From Zeugodacus cucurbitae (lineage: Eukaryota > Arthropoda > Insecta > Diptera > Tephritidae), in NCBI RefSeq assembly GCF_028554725.1, contig NC_071667.1, positions 8,229,501-8,293,500 on the forward strand: a DNA stretch of 64,000 bases, in the 5' to 3' direction. Positions 22,301 through 35,891 of the stretch are shown here, one piece after another; the stretch's first letter is position 1, and each line of letters begins with the position of its first letter. The notes beneath the pieces were generated by a model, which worked only from the letters and a program-made list of their open reading frames with translations, did not search any database and had not been told where the DNA came from. The position numbers and the translations under genes are program-made.

Positions 22301-25300
22301 CAGTCGTTCCCAATTTGTGAATCAACGATGTAGATGCGTTAAGCGGAATCTGCTCATCGACCGAGGAAGAATGCGCCTCCTTCGAAAGTCGACTGGTGGC
22401 AAGAGAAGCAGATGTTGAAGTTACACCAACAACTAACTTCGGCTCTTTGCATACAATAGCCGAGTTCGCAGATTTGTCTGAAGATGTATGCTTCTGTGAA
22501 TGACGTTGAGGTGTAGCACCCACTGATGCCGCCGCAACAGCGCCCGCTAAAGCGCTGGGACCTAGTCGCACTGGTTTGTAGACGGGAACGGATGGGGCGG
22601 TGGAGCTGCTAGCCGAAAGCGTGTTGTTATCTTCTGAATTGTCGCATTCAGGTGGCGGAAATTGTGCGTGTGGAAGAGTGGGAGTAGCGGAAGGCGGCTT
22701 CTCACCGAAGCGCAGAAAACTGGAACGATTTAAGTAGGGCGTCGATGTGGCACCAACTACACCGCTATTGGTGGAAAATTTCGGAAACTTGTAATCACAG
22801 AGTGGTAGAGATGTGCCAGCAGTGCTGCAGGAGAGACCACCGACGACACTGCCAGCACTCAGTGATGACAGTGATAGCGTAGGCTGTTGTTGTTGTTGGG
22901 CGGCAAGCAATTTTGCGCATTTCTTTTTCTTCTTATTCTTGGATATCTCGTCGAGCTTTCGCTTTTTCTTGCGATACTGACGCGTTATATCGGCTAAACG
23001 CATACGCATATCACTCTCCATCAGCTCGAATATCTCTTGTGTATTGGCCCATTGACCGAAACGGAGTTGGAAATTCGGATCGATACGATTGAAAGCGCCC
23101 TTCAATTCCTGTTGCAATTGCTCGTCCTCGAAATCGACATCATCGGAAGCGGATGCAGACGCCCCCGCTGCTGCAGCTGCTGAGGCCAGCAATTGTTGCT
23201 GTTGCTTGTGTTTGCGCTTCTCCTTGGCGTATTTCTTCTTGCTCTTCTTCGAGCAGCGCTGCGACTTCTTGCCAGCACCAGCCAGTGTGGATGACGAAGA
23301 TGACTTTGATGATTTGGAATGTTTGTGCTTTTTACGTTTCACTGGCGGTTCGCCTCCACCAACACCAATACAGAGGCCAAGACCACTCGTCGAAGGGAGT
23401 TCAATACCTTCCATTGAGGGAAAGGAAGACTGTTCCGGACCATACGGCGACTGTTGTTGCTGCGAATGCCTCTGTAATTCGGGCGTCTGTTGACAACCGT
23501 GTGATGAAGTGGAACGTGACGGTGGTGGTGACTCGCTTTCAGCGAACAAATTACCTCGGCTGCTCTGAACTTCTTCTTGGATGCGCTGTTCAGCTAGAGC
23601 ACAGAGCAAATTCAATCCACCCAGAGGCTCTACCACCGTTGTGGGCACGTTAGATGATGATGCGGATGGGAGTGTGTGAGACAACAAAGGCAACGGTGTT
23701 GGTTGTCTCTGCATTTCAGCCTCTCTGGGCACACAGGAGTCGCAGCTTCCCGGAACCGGCCGTGATACATCCAATTGCTGTGTTATAAATTGTGGCATTT
23801 GAGACGACAAGGACGGCACGACAGTTGATGATGTCAACTCATCGGTCATTGAAGAGACCGGTGCTTCCATGTGGTCGAGTGGTTCCTGCTTGACACGCAC
23901 CATTGTCATGCCAACACCAACGCCGATACCTTTACTCGCCAGCGTGCTAGTGCTGATGTTCGAGAGCAGCTCGAGACCGGTTAGATCTTCCGGACCGGAT
24001 TGCTGCGGCTGCTGCTGATGCTGTGAATGTTCACTGTAATGCACTGATTCATTACCAGGAAGCATTGAAACGGCTTCGCCTATTGCTGACGTTGTGGGAG
24101 ACGATTGCGGAGGTGGTTGCGTTACGACCTCGTGACCTTCAGCGTCTCCATTCGCAGCGGCGTTGGGTTCATTATGGCACACAATATGATTTGTTTCTGT
24201 CGTGGTTGTTGGCGCGTTAGATGTTAGCGTTGTTGTTAGCGGTAATCCACCAGCTTCGGAGGAATGTACGCCACCACCATGATAACTCGGCTTTGTCAAC
24301 TCTAACGGCTGATGTACATCTTCATCGTTGTTGTAGCTCGGCGAATTCATCGAATTCACCTGCATTGTTTGCAACTGTTGCTGCAATTGTTGTTGCTGTT
24401 GTATGGCAAGCGGACACGTTGAGTTCTCATCATCACTACATACCGGCGTATCGGTTTGTATATTCACATCCTGCATTTGTGGCGGTGGACCTGACTGAGA
24501 CGCTTGACCACTGTTGTTTATTGCACGCGGCACCCCCACTACTATACCACTCACCGACTGCGGCGGCGTAGCATCTACAGGGCTTGTTTTAAAATTTACT
24601 GCAGTTGTCTCATCCCCCAACGGCGTTGGAGGACCGACAGCGGTCGAAAGTTCCGAAGGCGCTCCCGTAGTACCACCGCCATTTATAAAAATACCAGTGG
24701 GAGTCACAGTTGTAGTGGCACTAGCAACGCTACCGGCCGTACCACGCTGTAACGATGCCGATAAATTGAGCAAAGCCGGAGATGGTGTCGATGTGGTCTG
24801 AAATAGTATTTGTGGTTGCAATTGTGGTCCGCCAGCAGCTGCAGCCGCCGTCTCCATGGTCGCCGACGTCGGAGGCGTCGGCAAACGCATTAAATTCAAT
24901 GCCTGTGCATTAACTGCGGCCGCATTGTGCAAATCCAGCAGATTCGTTGTATTTGTAGTCGTTTTATCGCGTCCATCGAAATTCAAACCCATTGGATGAG
25001 ATGGGGCCGAAGACATCGTGCCCAAAGTCCCATGATGGGTTTTGCCCGCTGCAGCCGCTGCCGCTGCCGCCATAAAATCTGTCGCACACCAATCTTCGAT
25101 TTTTAATGCGGCAGGCGGTAGAATGAGCGAAGGCGGCGGCGGTAACGCAGCTGCGGACGGTGGTGGCACGGGTTGCGGTAGCGTCAATGTGGGCTGTAGT
25201 GTTTTTTGTGGTTTCGGCGCTTCAAGTATGTTAGAAGCCGACCCACCTGTAGTTGCCAAACTCAAATACCGACTGCTGGAACTACTTGTATTGCTGCTAT

Positions 25301-28300
25301 TGATACTGCCCACAATGTTGTTGCCGCCGCCACTAGGTGGCATAGCGCCCGTTGCGGCTAAGCTCAGGTTGATTGAACTTGTGGTCTGCTGTGTGTTGGT
25401 TTGCTGTTGATTGTGTTGGCAGAGTGTCGAAGTGGCAGCAGCTGCTGCGGCAGCTGCCGCAGCCGCGGTTAAGTAATTCGAGCCGAAGAGTTGGAGTGAC
25501 GTGGCGTAGGACTGCGGCTGTAGCGTCGAGTGTGGGCTCATTGAAGGGAATATAAAATTGGGCGGCGGCTGTAGGGTGGCGGCCGCAGCGGCAGAAGCCG
25601 GCGTTGTACCCTGCGGTATGTATGATGGCCAAACGAAAGCCGCCGCCTGTTGGAACGGATCTGTGGGTGTATAGATTGGAAAATTTGATATGCCTATGCG
25701 GGTTTTTGAATTCGAGACGTGATTTTTATCGGTCAAATCAATTTTCAAATCAATAGCAATTTTGATGCGTTTTCGAATTATTTTCATTGATTTAATTTAT
25801 TTCATATCAATTGTAGCGGTCAAGTAGTGGTTGTTGTGGTTTGGTGGTTGTGGGAGATGGGATGGAAAAAGAGGGTACCAAAGCAAATTAGTGAATGTGA
25901 AAATTAAGGTTTTGTTGTTTATTATTTTCTTGTCTTGTTAAGTACTCTTTTCAATATGAAAATGAGACATAGCAAAGCATTAAAATTATAAGCAGAATTA
26001 CATATAAATAGTATATATACATAGATAAATATAATGTATACTAAGCGTACTGATAAGTACTCGTATATCTACGTAAGCGTTTATCAGCAGAGATTTCGTA
26101 CAATAAAAACATATATAAAATAAATTTAAAAACATTTTAGTGTAAAAACTATAACAAATCAAATCGTTTTTAAGTAGAGCTAAAGAAAGCATTTTATTGG
26201 TTATTTTCGATAATCGAATTCAAATATTTGGATTTCAACTATAAGTGATTAGTTTTAACCAAAAGAAGAGAAGAGAATTCCATAAATCGCTTTTGTACGA
26301 TATTTAAGCTTTGCGCTTTCGAAAAGTTTTCTCCGATAAAAATATCGAGGACTTCGCAAGAGAATAACTAATCGTTGGTGAATAGAGCTTCTAATTTTCG
26401 GTGCGTTAAAAATTTGATTTACATTCCGTGACGTTTTTAAGTTTCTCGTTATTTGTTTTGACGTTTTTAAGTTTCTAGTTAGAACAAGTCAATTTCGTCT
26501 TCGTTAATCTCTTACAATATCATTTATAAATAGTGCGGACACAAAAAAGCAGTTATTTTTTAATTTACATACAATTAGTGGCCACTAAAAAATCAACTTA
26601 AATAAAAACAAAAAAACGGCAAGCGTGGATTAATTAGCGGTTGTCGATAAGAAGAAGCACCTAACTTCGAAAAATATTATAATAAATGCGATATCAATAG
26701 TGATGAATAACTCTAAACCACAAAAAGGATATTTTTCTGCGTATTGGACCAAAACAATTTTTTTTTTTGAGAGATTGAATCATAAGCAAAATTGAACTTT
26801 CTTCCATTTTCGAAGTTCAATGGACATACTCCGTATTTTCTTCTTATTTCAATTGGGTAAAACAATTTTTTGGGTCTCCGATAAAACATAAAAAAATATA
26901 TACATAGATATGTATTTCGAAACCTAATTTATATCCATTATATGACAAAATCCGAAAAAAAGGTGTTCAAGTTCGAAGAATCTTACGGGCCTTACAATTT
27001 GGAGATAGCTTAGAAAGATAAACTGTATGAACTATATAGCAATTATCGCCTATGTTTATATATATAATATATACTATAACAGATTAGTTCAAAAGCGCTT
27101 ATTCGAATGTATAAGAAAAACTTTTTTTTTGTCGTTTGATGTGCCGCTTATTTCAGGTTTAGACGCTAACCAATCCACGCTCTTATGAATACGCCAGCGA
27201 ACCATATATGAGTAACTATGTGTTCGTGTGTGTGATGTGTTATATGAATATGTAATGGAAGCGTTGATACTGAATATTAAATAAAGCGCTCTACTATTGC
27301 TTTCAAATATGTATATATATGGCATGCATGTATGTAAATTGTAGAACACTTTTTTAGAACATGTATGTATGTATTTATGTATGCATATGAGCACCTACCT
27401 AATGTGGCTGGTGTAGCCGGCAAAAGTACCACTTGACTGCGACTTGCATCGCGCGAATACTGCAAACCCACTGTGGCTGGAGACATGGAAATCACTGACT
27501 CAATGGGAAGCGCATCTAAAGTGAGCAAAAAATAAATATAGAAAGAGTTAACTAAATAATTTTACAATTTATTGTGCATAATTAAGCAAGTAATTCAGAA
27601 TTAATCAAGTAATTAGTCAGAATGCAACTAGTTGAAAAATCCAAACTCACTTTGATACTGCCAAAAGGTAGACGGTGCACGATTTACACTCTGCACACCA
27701 GCGGCGCTAAGCGCCAACTCCTCGGCGGTCGCTGAGCCAGCCACTAAGTCACCGTTGCCCGTAAAATAGATATTGCTGCAGCCAGTGCTGACACCACCTG
27801 GAAAACATGAAGAACAAACATTAATTTTGTTTTCACAAAAAAAAAAAATACTCCAAAAAATGTAAACAATATAGCAGCACTAAATTACGCGCCTAAAAGT
27901 TGGCTACAATTTCGTAATGCCGACGCCCAAACGCCCGAAAGCAGATTGTCAACAATGTGTGAAAATTGCGGGAAAATTACAAAACTTTCACTCTCGACGT
28001 GCACGCCAACTGCTGATAAATAATTCAAAGCGCAAGTGTCAAATAAAATAGAATGAAATCGTTTCCTGTTTAATTTTTGTGATGGCCTGCTATTGAGCGC
28101 ACAACTTCCAAAAGACAACTGATATTCTGGAAATTCGCTACGCAATATTTTGCATACAATCGCACGTGTGTGTATATGTGTGCATAAGAAAACCTCCGTA
28201 CGTGTATGTGTATGTCTGTGGCAGTGAGCAGTGAGCAGCGTGTATATGCGTTGACCTTGAACTATTTATCGGAGCTGCAGTTGTTGTTCCTGCCCGTAGA

Positions 28301-31300
28301 TAATATGCACAAGTATGCAATTTACTGATTTTGACTAGGTTTCCGATTGTTGTTGCTCTTCAGTTTGCTTGATGAATTTGTTCTTTTGCTTCTTGTATTA
28401 TGTGGTGCATTTGGTCAGCAAGCAACCATCATCAGTTGGTCCTTGCTGCGCAGGATTGAAAGTAAATGCCTAAATAACACGCATTAATGCCACACATACT
28501 CTACCAGGTGTTTAGGCCGAATTTCTCAGGCGATTTATGTACATACATACACGTACACACGACATATTTCGTGTTAAAAGATATGAAACACACTTGAGTT
28601 TTAATGCATCTCCTATGGCACTGCTTCATGACAACAAAATATTATATTTGCATCAGGCTTCTATAATACGGTTGTCACGCACAAACACACTTCAACGTCC
28701 GTTGCATTTAATGCAATTTAAATGCTTATGTACGCGACTGTACTTTCAGGTGTTCTAAGGGCGGGCAGTCAGTGGGTGTAAATGATAAATGAGTCTGACG
28801 GTGGTCGTAATGCGATTGAATGCCAACAAATTAAGAGCTTTCCATCGCACAAAATATAATTGTGTGTATCCCGTTGGTCACCCATATAAATATGCATTCC
28901 TGGATGTATGCATGAGTTTAATGAATTGGTAAATATCATGTCGATTTATTTGATTGCTTAATTTTTCATTTCTCTAATCAAATTTTGTAACAACATCGAA
29001 ACTTTTTACAGAAAGCCTATGTAGCGTAAGGAATAGAATTGTTTTTCCTATCATTGCATTTAATGTTTGAACGTAATTTCATGCATATGGCCACCCCGTT
29101 GAAAACTATTCTTCGATTTACTTTTTTTATAATTTTTTTTTTTAAATCAAATGAATTAACTGACGAGGCTAATATTAGCTAATTAAACAAAGCGAATATC
29201 CTAGAATTACCATATACAAATAATTTATGACTCAACGTTGAAACCATATCCCTATTATCGGTACCGTTTTAAAGACAATGGTAAAGATGTTTCATTATAC
29301 GTAGTACGAGGAATTTTTTGCCAATGCTAACTAAATTCAAAACTTCAGGAAGAAAGAACACCAATAAAGAACACCAATGAAATGTTAACATTTTTAGCGT
29401 GCACCAATGATTCGGCATATAAGAAATTGTCACTTTTAGTTATGGGAACATCTCAGAAACCAGTTTCGATGTTGTTTTTTGAATGAATTTCCCATTATTC
29501 AGTTGAAATCGCGTATATTCATGATTCATGTGTGCAATTATGATGATGGTTTTGCAGATTCCAATGCAAGCGCCAATGCAGGTGATGTTAGTTATTGTTA
29601 GAAAAATGGGAAAAGTGTTATGTTGTTAGGGAAATGTGTCACTTGGGCAGTAGCAAGCAATATTCAACTATTAAAACTTTTGGTGCTAAAGGATTGCAAG
29701 AAATCGGAATACAAAAAATCTTGGAAATTGTAAAAAAAATCAATTCGATTAGTCTGATATCGACAGGATGAGCAGTATTTGTGCAATAGTTCTGATATTT
29801 CCGAAGTTAGCCCCTAAAATCAAAATATTTGTATTCGAAATTTGAAAAAAAAAATAAATATTGATATAGATATAGTTACAAAAAAATCAAAGATATGGAT
29901 ACAATCTAAATTTTCTTTTTAATTATATGGTAAATAAAATGTTTCAATTAAAGTTATATGACAGACTTTATTAGGGATTCAAGTTGGATTTTCAATAAAA
30001 ATAAAAGCTTTATATTTCGGAAAATACCGGTCCAATTTTTGAAAAAATTGTTTATGGTTGTGAAAGTGGTTATGCAACATTCAGTATATATCTTCCAGGT
30101 TAAAAACACTTAAGTAAAAAACTATATACCTTTGAATTAAAAGAAATATGCATGCAGACAAAAGGGTAACATACTAAATTTTCAAAATTTGACCAGTATT
30201 TTTCGAAATATAAAATGTTTAATTATTTTTCAAAGATCCAACTTGAATAAGAAGAGAATGTTGATTACGCCCATAATGGCGTTTCCAGTAAGCTAAATTT
30301 GTAAATTCGAAAGCGAATATTCCGATTGGCGCCTAACTTCGAAAAACGTACATACTTTTCGATTTTGCCGTATAGTGAAATTTACGTATTGTAAACAATC
30401 AGACGGAATTCGAAAATATGTTATATGGGAAGTGGGCGTGGCGGTTAATTAATTTCACGCATTCTAATTTCGTAATATGAGAATATCAAGAAAATATTAC
30501 ATTGAAATTGGACGAGTAAAAACTGTTACATTTTTAATTTTGGTTGCGGAAGTACGGTCGCCAATAGAATGAATAAAAAACTGATTTATGCTTGGTGTAC
30601 TCAATTCGGCCACATTTCTACTTTGAAAATGTACTGTTATCACATTTAATTAAAAAAAAAAAAATAGACGTCTTCATCCGGGACTAATTTTTAAATTTTT
30701 CTTAAATCTTTAAAACTTTTAACAGCTATAAAAATATTGCAAACACATGTGTATGTGTGTATATGTGAATAAAGTGTGCGAAATTTCACAAGTTTATAAA
30801 AGTAAAACAAAAACAACACTAAATGTATGCAATCTCCTATACCTGTTTTTTTAGCACGTAAACTCTGACACAGTAAGGGGCATGATAATGAAAAATACTA
30901 AAATGTAGACACATATATACAACTTAAGCACATATTGTTCGAAAAATTCCGAATTGTGAATAATATACAATAATAATAATAAAGTTTCAAATGCAAGCGG
31001 ATTAAACGCCCTTTAACTCCACCGATTTGTAGTCTTCAATTTTCTTAAAAACCTGCTCGTTTTGGCAGTCATATAGATTTTTAATAAATCCATTTAAATT
31101 CAATGATACATAAGTGGAAATTTTTTTCAAATGCTAAGGTATACATATATACAAACACATATAATATGCATTCTAGATTTTTTTTATGAAGAATAATCGT
31201 AACTAATGAAAAAAAAATAAAATAAATATTGCTGTGTTCAATCGTCAAACGTCACCACCAATTAGTTATATACATATGTATGTATGTAGCTGCGAGTGTT

Positions 31301-34300
31301 CTTACATTTGCGGTTAAGCGGTTTTGAAGTTGGGACAGTGAATTTATGTACTCTATCTTGGGCAAAGCCGACTCCCCCGTGTAGTTAGTTGTCGCTTATA
31401 TATTTACCCGCCAGAATTTCCAAGTAAAAGTAAGCTGCTCATTTACATATGAACATAAATATTTTTATACACATACAGTCAAAATAATAGAAACACACAC
31501 AATAAACAAATACTTTAAGTATAGTTTAGTATTTTTTCAAATTAGTTTTTTAGAAAGAATTTCACGCACAATGAAGCCATTATGAGTAAACTTTTTAGAG
31601 ATAAATAAAAAAATGCGTCAGCGTTGACCGAGCCCTTTTTGAGGTTTGATTAAGATATCATACATATTACAAAGTTAACAGTGCTTGTTCTTATATATTT
31701 ATACAAGCTTGAATAAATAAAAAGAACTGTGTAAAAACAATATGATTTTTTTTCATAAAGGATAACAACTATAACTTAAACAATACGATATTATCTATGC
31801 TCTAAAAGGAACAACTTTTCGTTATCAAGATAGGACTGACATTTTAATAAAGCAGCAGGAAGAATATATTTACTGTCGAATTCACTCTATTAATAGCACT
31901 AATCACCAACTTCACACAACAAAGAAAGTTTCGATTAGTGAAAACATGGCTAATTCGTATTTTTAATGCACTCGAAAGGAAATATCTAATCGAATATTTT
32001 GTATCGCATTACAAGAATTCACCCACCATTAATTTAGAGGCTCATTAGTACGCATTTTAGGAAAATTGGACGTAAGAAAGACATTAATGCAATTTTTAAT
32101 TTCATATAAGCACTCAATATGCCCACCACCAAAGGTATTACGAATAATATATTATGTACGAAGAATGTTATGAAAATGTGAAGGGGAAAAGTCGAAAACA
32201 TGTTTCAGCATCAAGTGGGTATGTTTCCATATGGTCGCGCCACACCATCATCCTACCTACAACCTACGTTGGCAATGCCAATGTTGCGTGTTAGGAAAGT
32301 AAGCAGAAAATAAAGGAGAAGCAATAGAAGTGGAAATATGTACATTGTGCACAAGGCGAACGCAGCATCCATCCCTTTGGCAAGCATCAAAATATCGCCC
32401 GGCAAATTCACTCACGCAGTGCGCTGCATCAATTGCGAACGATTGCTCGCTATTATTTTGTTGACATACCCACCTTACGAAATAGTAACGAGAATATTCA
32501 TCGAGCATGCCAGCGAAGACGACAGTGTTGGTGGTGAACACACAAAGGAAAAGGCAAAATACAAAAAAAAAAAAAACTTTGGCGAACAACATTGTAAACA
32601 CACCCTCTGGGCAAATAATAACAGCGATATCATATGATTTTTTAAAGAAGAAAGATGTTGTTACCGAAATTTGTTGGCGGTTGGTGAAGTAAGGGAATTC
32701 TAGACTTTCACTTACTTACATAGGGGTGAAGTCAACGTACGACGCTGGCGGGGGTGGTGTGCGCACATGTTGTGCTTCGGCACATTGAAGCACAAAAGGA
32801 AGAAATAGCGCAAAGCTCACCACAAACGAAAGGATACACCGAAACATACAAATTGAAGACGCAGAAGAAAGGAACTGAGAAACTGCAAATGCAACTTGAC
32901 TTATTCATAAAAAAGGTACATATTCATTCTATCGTCGACTCTTCAACTTCTTGTTTCAACAAAATCAGACGTCTGGAGAGCTAGGTGGCGTATAGTACGG
33001 CAAGAGGGTAGAATTAGGAAACGCAATTTAAATGAAAGTCTTTACAATAGAGCAGTTGTATAACTTGCTATATATCACACGCTGCTCAGTCAAATAAATG
33101 TATGTACTATCTGCCACAAGCGCTGGTTCCCACCCACATTTTAAATTAATTATTTATTTATTATTTTATAGAATCCACTTAAAATCGTTTATCAATTTAC
33201 TTTGATTGTAGCTTAAAAACAAAAATGAAAAGCTGATCGATTTGGGGCATAAATATTCATTTTAGAAAATCTTACTGTAACGGCAGTCGAGTATTTTGTG
33301 TTTGCAACTATTATCCAACTTTGATTAAAAAAGGTTTCTTTTAAGAGCGATCGTATTCCAATATAATGCTGAGAAGGCAAAATGAATCATTGAATCAAAA
33401 AGCCGACGGCAAAACAATATTATATCTAACACATTACAAACAAGCAAAGAAATCGGCCGAACAACTGGTAAACATGTTAGTGCCAATTAAGGATACTACT
33501 ACCTACATACATACATAAGTATGTGTGTATATGCATAATCTGTTTACAAGTACGCATCAGCCCTCAACCGAACTGAGTGCTAACGAAGGAATTCCCATGA
33601 CAAATTTATATAATCTGGTTAGTGTTTTAAATCAACACGGTAATGAGACATATTAAACGACACACTTATAAACCCACGTCTCCTCATCTCTTTGATCTAC
33701 CAAAGGTAACCCTAAACAACTAAATACTTATCCATTCATCAAAGCAACCACCAATACAACCAACTATGCAGCAATGTCCACCGCTACACTTTCTGTATAC
33801 ACCATCCGGCCAAGCCCTCACTCCATTTCCGTTCCATTCAACCACCATTATACATTTATGCGTAGGCATTATGTCGCAGAGATTGTAGTAGAAATTAATA
33901 TTAAAAGTTAAAGTATACATTTTTTGACTAAATCAGAAACAAGAAGAGGGTAGCCACATAACTTTGTTGTAAATGGGGAGTGAACTGTCAGAAGACCACT
34001 TGAAGAGATTAATAAAAAAGAAATGTACGAGTATGCATGTACACTGTGGTGATCAAAAAATAGCATAATTCTCTTGTGAAATATCTATTTGTTATTTCTC
34101 CGAATTCATTACTATGGAAAAGGGTAGAGCAAAATTGCCAAAAATAATTATATAGGACTATATATAATAAAACAAACGAGGCAGTTTAAGGTTGGAAATT
34201 TTAAAATCAATAAAGCTTGCGATAAAGTTTTTTTAAAATCACTTTATGATATGTCTAGTTTATTCTCACAAACAGTTTAATAAGTCTAAATAATTTTTTG

Positions 34301-35891
34301 CTCAAAGTTTTTTGAAGGCTAAGAAATTTTGCCAAATTTTTAATGATTTTTGAGTTAAAATTCGAATAGTAAATATGTGTAAAATGAACTGAATATTTTT
34401 TAACTGCATGTTTTAGATAAATTAGTTTTGTTTTCATATATATATTTCAGTTCAATTTAAAGCTCCCCGAAAATATGTTGCAAATTTCTCTAAACAACAT
34501 ATGTATGCGAAACAAATTCCAACAGAACAGTTTACAACTTAACTAATTGAAATATAAAATATAATTATTATCATAAAAAAGAGTTTCCTTTAATTAGTAG
34601 TCAAATACATACAAGGAATTTCTTGTATTAGCACGACGCGCTTTCTAGGAAGAAATTGAGTACTCTATAAGGCGAATTGAACTTAGCTCTTTTTTTTTAG
34701 AACATTTCTAAACTAATGTACCGTTTCCTAAATTAAGAATGCGTATAATAAAATTTCAAGTTATGCTATTTATCAGATCGCCAATGTAGCATCACAAACG
34801 AAAGCATCGTAAAGAGCCCGCAGTTTTCACACAACTTTAAAATAGTGATGAAATTCATATTTAAATGCAACAAAAAATCTTTCTTATTCGAAATTATTAA
34901 TCAAGACTTACCCAAATCCGCCACGCGTATACCAAAACAATTCATATCCTTGTTGAGCGTTTGTTGCAATGGAATCGGTGCAGCATTGGAGAGTGACCCC
35001 GCCGTTTCCTGTGGTCGCTTACGCGCCACGGCAATGCCAATGGGCACAGCGTTATCTAAAAACAGAGAACAAAAATTTAAAGACGACAACCCAAGTCAAA
35101 CAGTATCGTTAAACAAAGTATCATAAGTTATAATGATATACAAACAATACAAACATACTAAGCATAAAAATGTATGTCTATATATCTGTATAATTTGAAT
35201 AATATAATGTAGGTTTAATTTTTTGTGTATGGATTAACTTACTTGTGTTAGACATCGTTGGCCCTGTGGCAAGTGTATTTACAGCTGGTGTTTTATCTAT
35301 TTCATTCACTTTTGGTGAAGAAGCCTCAATCTTCACCAGCGTTGTTAGCGTAGACGACGATGACATTGTTTTGGAAGCTGCTGATATGGAAGCCGAGCAA
35401 CTGGACGTTGATGAAGCGACACCAACACCCATGCCAACCCCAATACCAATACCACTGCCACCTGTCGATGATGTAGACACGTGATGCTGCTGATGATGCT
35501 GTTGCTGTTGTGTTTGATGGCAATTAGCAGAGGTAACCTCTGATACTTGGCAAGGTTCGCGTTTGATTTGTACGAATGTATAACTGGTTGAAGTGGAATT
35601 GGTTTGTTGATGGTGGTGATGCTGTTGTTGTTGATGGGAATGGTGATGATGACCAGCGTTTGCACCACTTAATGGTGATGTGGTGGTTGTGACGAAATGT
35701 GGACCACTTGCAAGACTAAAAGGCTCTAAATGCAACGGCGCTCCGTTTGCCGTTGCCGTGGATGGTAGTAAAAACGTTGCAGTAGCCGCAGCAGTGCTGC
35801 GTTCAAAATGCTCTGTGGCAGCAGCGACGGCAACCGAGGATCCCAACAAATCCGTAGCGCTGGTAGTGCTATGACCATTGAATGTTGCCAT
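19313..35891 (-). CDS. wge: Winged eye (BAHCC1/TNRC18-family chromatin protein)
   Basis: Constitutive coding exons: 35891-35243, 35055-34912, 27797-27651, 27515-27399, 25660-21984, 21783-21552, 21151-20310, 20233-20054, 19988-19827 and 19645-19313. All are in frame and encode 2160 residues; a 75-nt cassette exon at 21478-21404 can add 25. The N-terminal two thirds is low-complexity with Gln, Ala, His and Ser tracts, IKREP-type motifs (VQIKREP, VRVKQEP) and Lys-rich nuclear patches (KRKKHKHSK). Exons 5 and 6 carry a Tudor-like region (about residues 1520-1655; GTRLCAYWSQQYRCLYPG, SVEFDDGDSGRI). Exons 9-11 carry a BAH domain (about 1985-2110; VGDCAVFLSTGRP, VVRVRWFYHPEE, HRCEVLPFERY). The family acts in nuclear chromatin; fly wge affects wing/eye fate and heterochromatin. 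The start is firm: TAA immediately precedes ATG in frame. It is longer than I recall for the Drosophila protein, mostly through homopolymer tracts. Confidence 0.93.
21404..21478 (-). other. wge: Putative 75-nt cassette exon of wge
   Basis: Between the Tudor-like exon (ending with phase 1) and the Lys-rich exon starting at 21151 lies an open stretch bounded by CATTTCAG and GTATGT. It is exactly 75 nt and fits phase 1 on both sides, adding 25 residues that begin VSLKKGSEILGQSLL and end in LPK. Skipping it also keeps frame, so it would be a regulated inclusion. The inserted sequence is acidic plus a KKG, and not low-complexity. Confidence 0.6.
25661..27398 (-). other. wge intron 4
   Basis: About 1.7 kb of A+T-rich intron. 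It includes a short imperfect direct repeat (GACGTTTTTAAGTTTCT at about 26430 and 26460). No coding exon seen. Confidence 0.6.
27798..34911 (-). other. wge large intron 2 (7.1 kb)
   Basis: The largest intron in the window. There are no supported exons; open frames at 27885-28145, 32257-32637 and 32754-32984 have no family resemblance and sit on both strands. It contains a decayed copy of the dispersed element also seen at 12595-13716 (about 30380-30520) and scattered ACATACAT simple repeats. Long second introns often hold enhancers, but nothing here shows that directly. Confidence 0.55.
30380..30520 (+). repeat. Decayed fragment related to the 12595-13716 element
   Basis: The segment with TATTGTAAACAATCAGA, GGAAGTGGGCGTGG and AAATATTACATTGAAATTGG follows the same order as the part of the 12.6-13.7 kb element around 13025-13180 (TATTGTAAAGTAAACGG, GGAAGTAGACGTGG, TTTCATTGAAATTGG), with many substitutions. 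It is an old copy within the wge intron. Confidence 0.5.

Noticed and set aside
22067..25555. Several open frames on + (for example 23089-23653, 24221-24801, 25042-25410)
   Set aside because: They are antisense to the large wge exon and arise from its Gln/Ala/Pro repeat codons; no splice or start structure supports them.
32257..32984. Several frames in the wge intron, some with Cys-rich stretches
   Set aside because: They occur on both strands in overlapping positions and lack any shared exon structure or motif.
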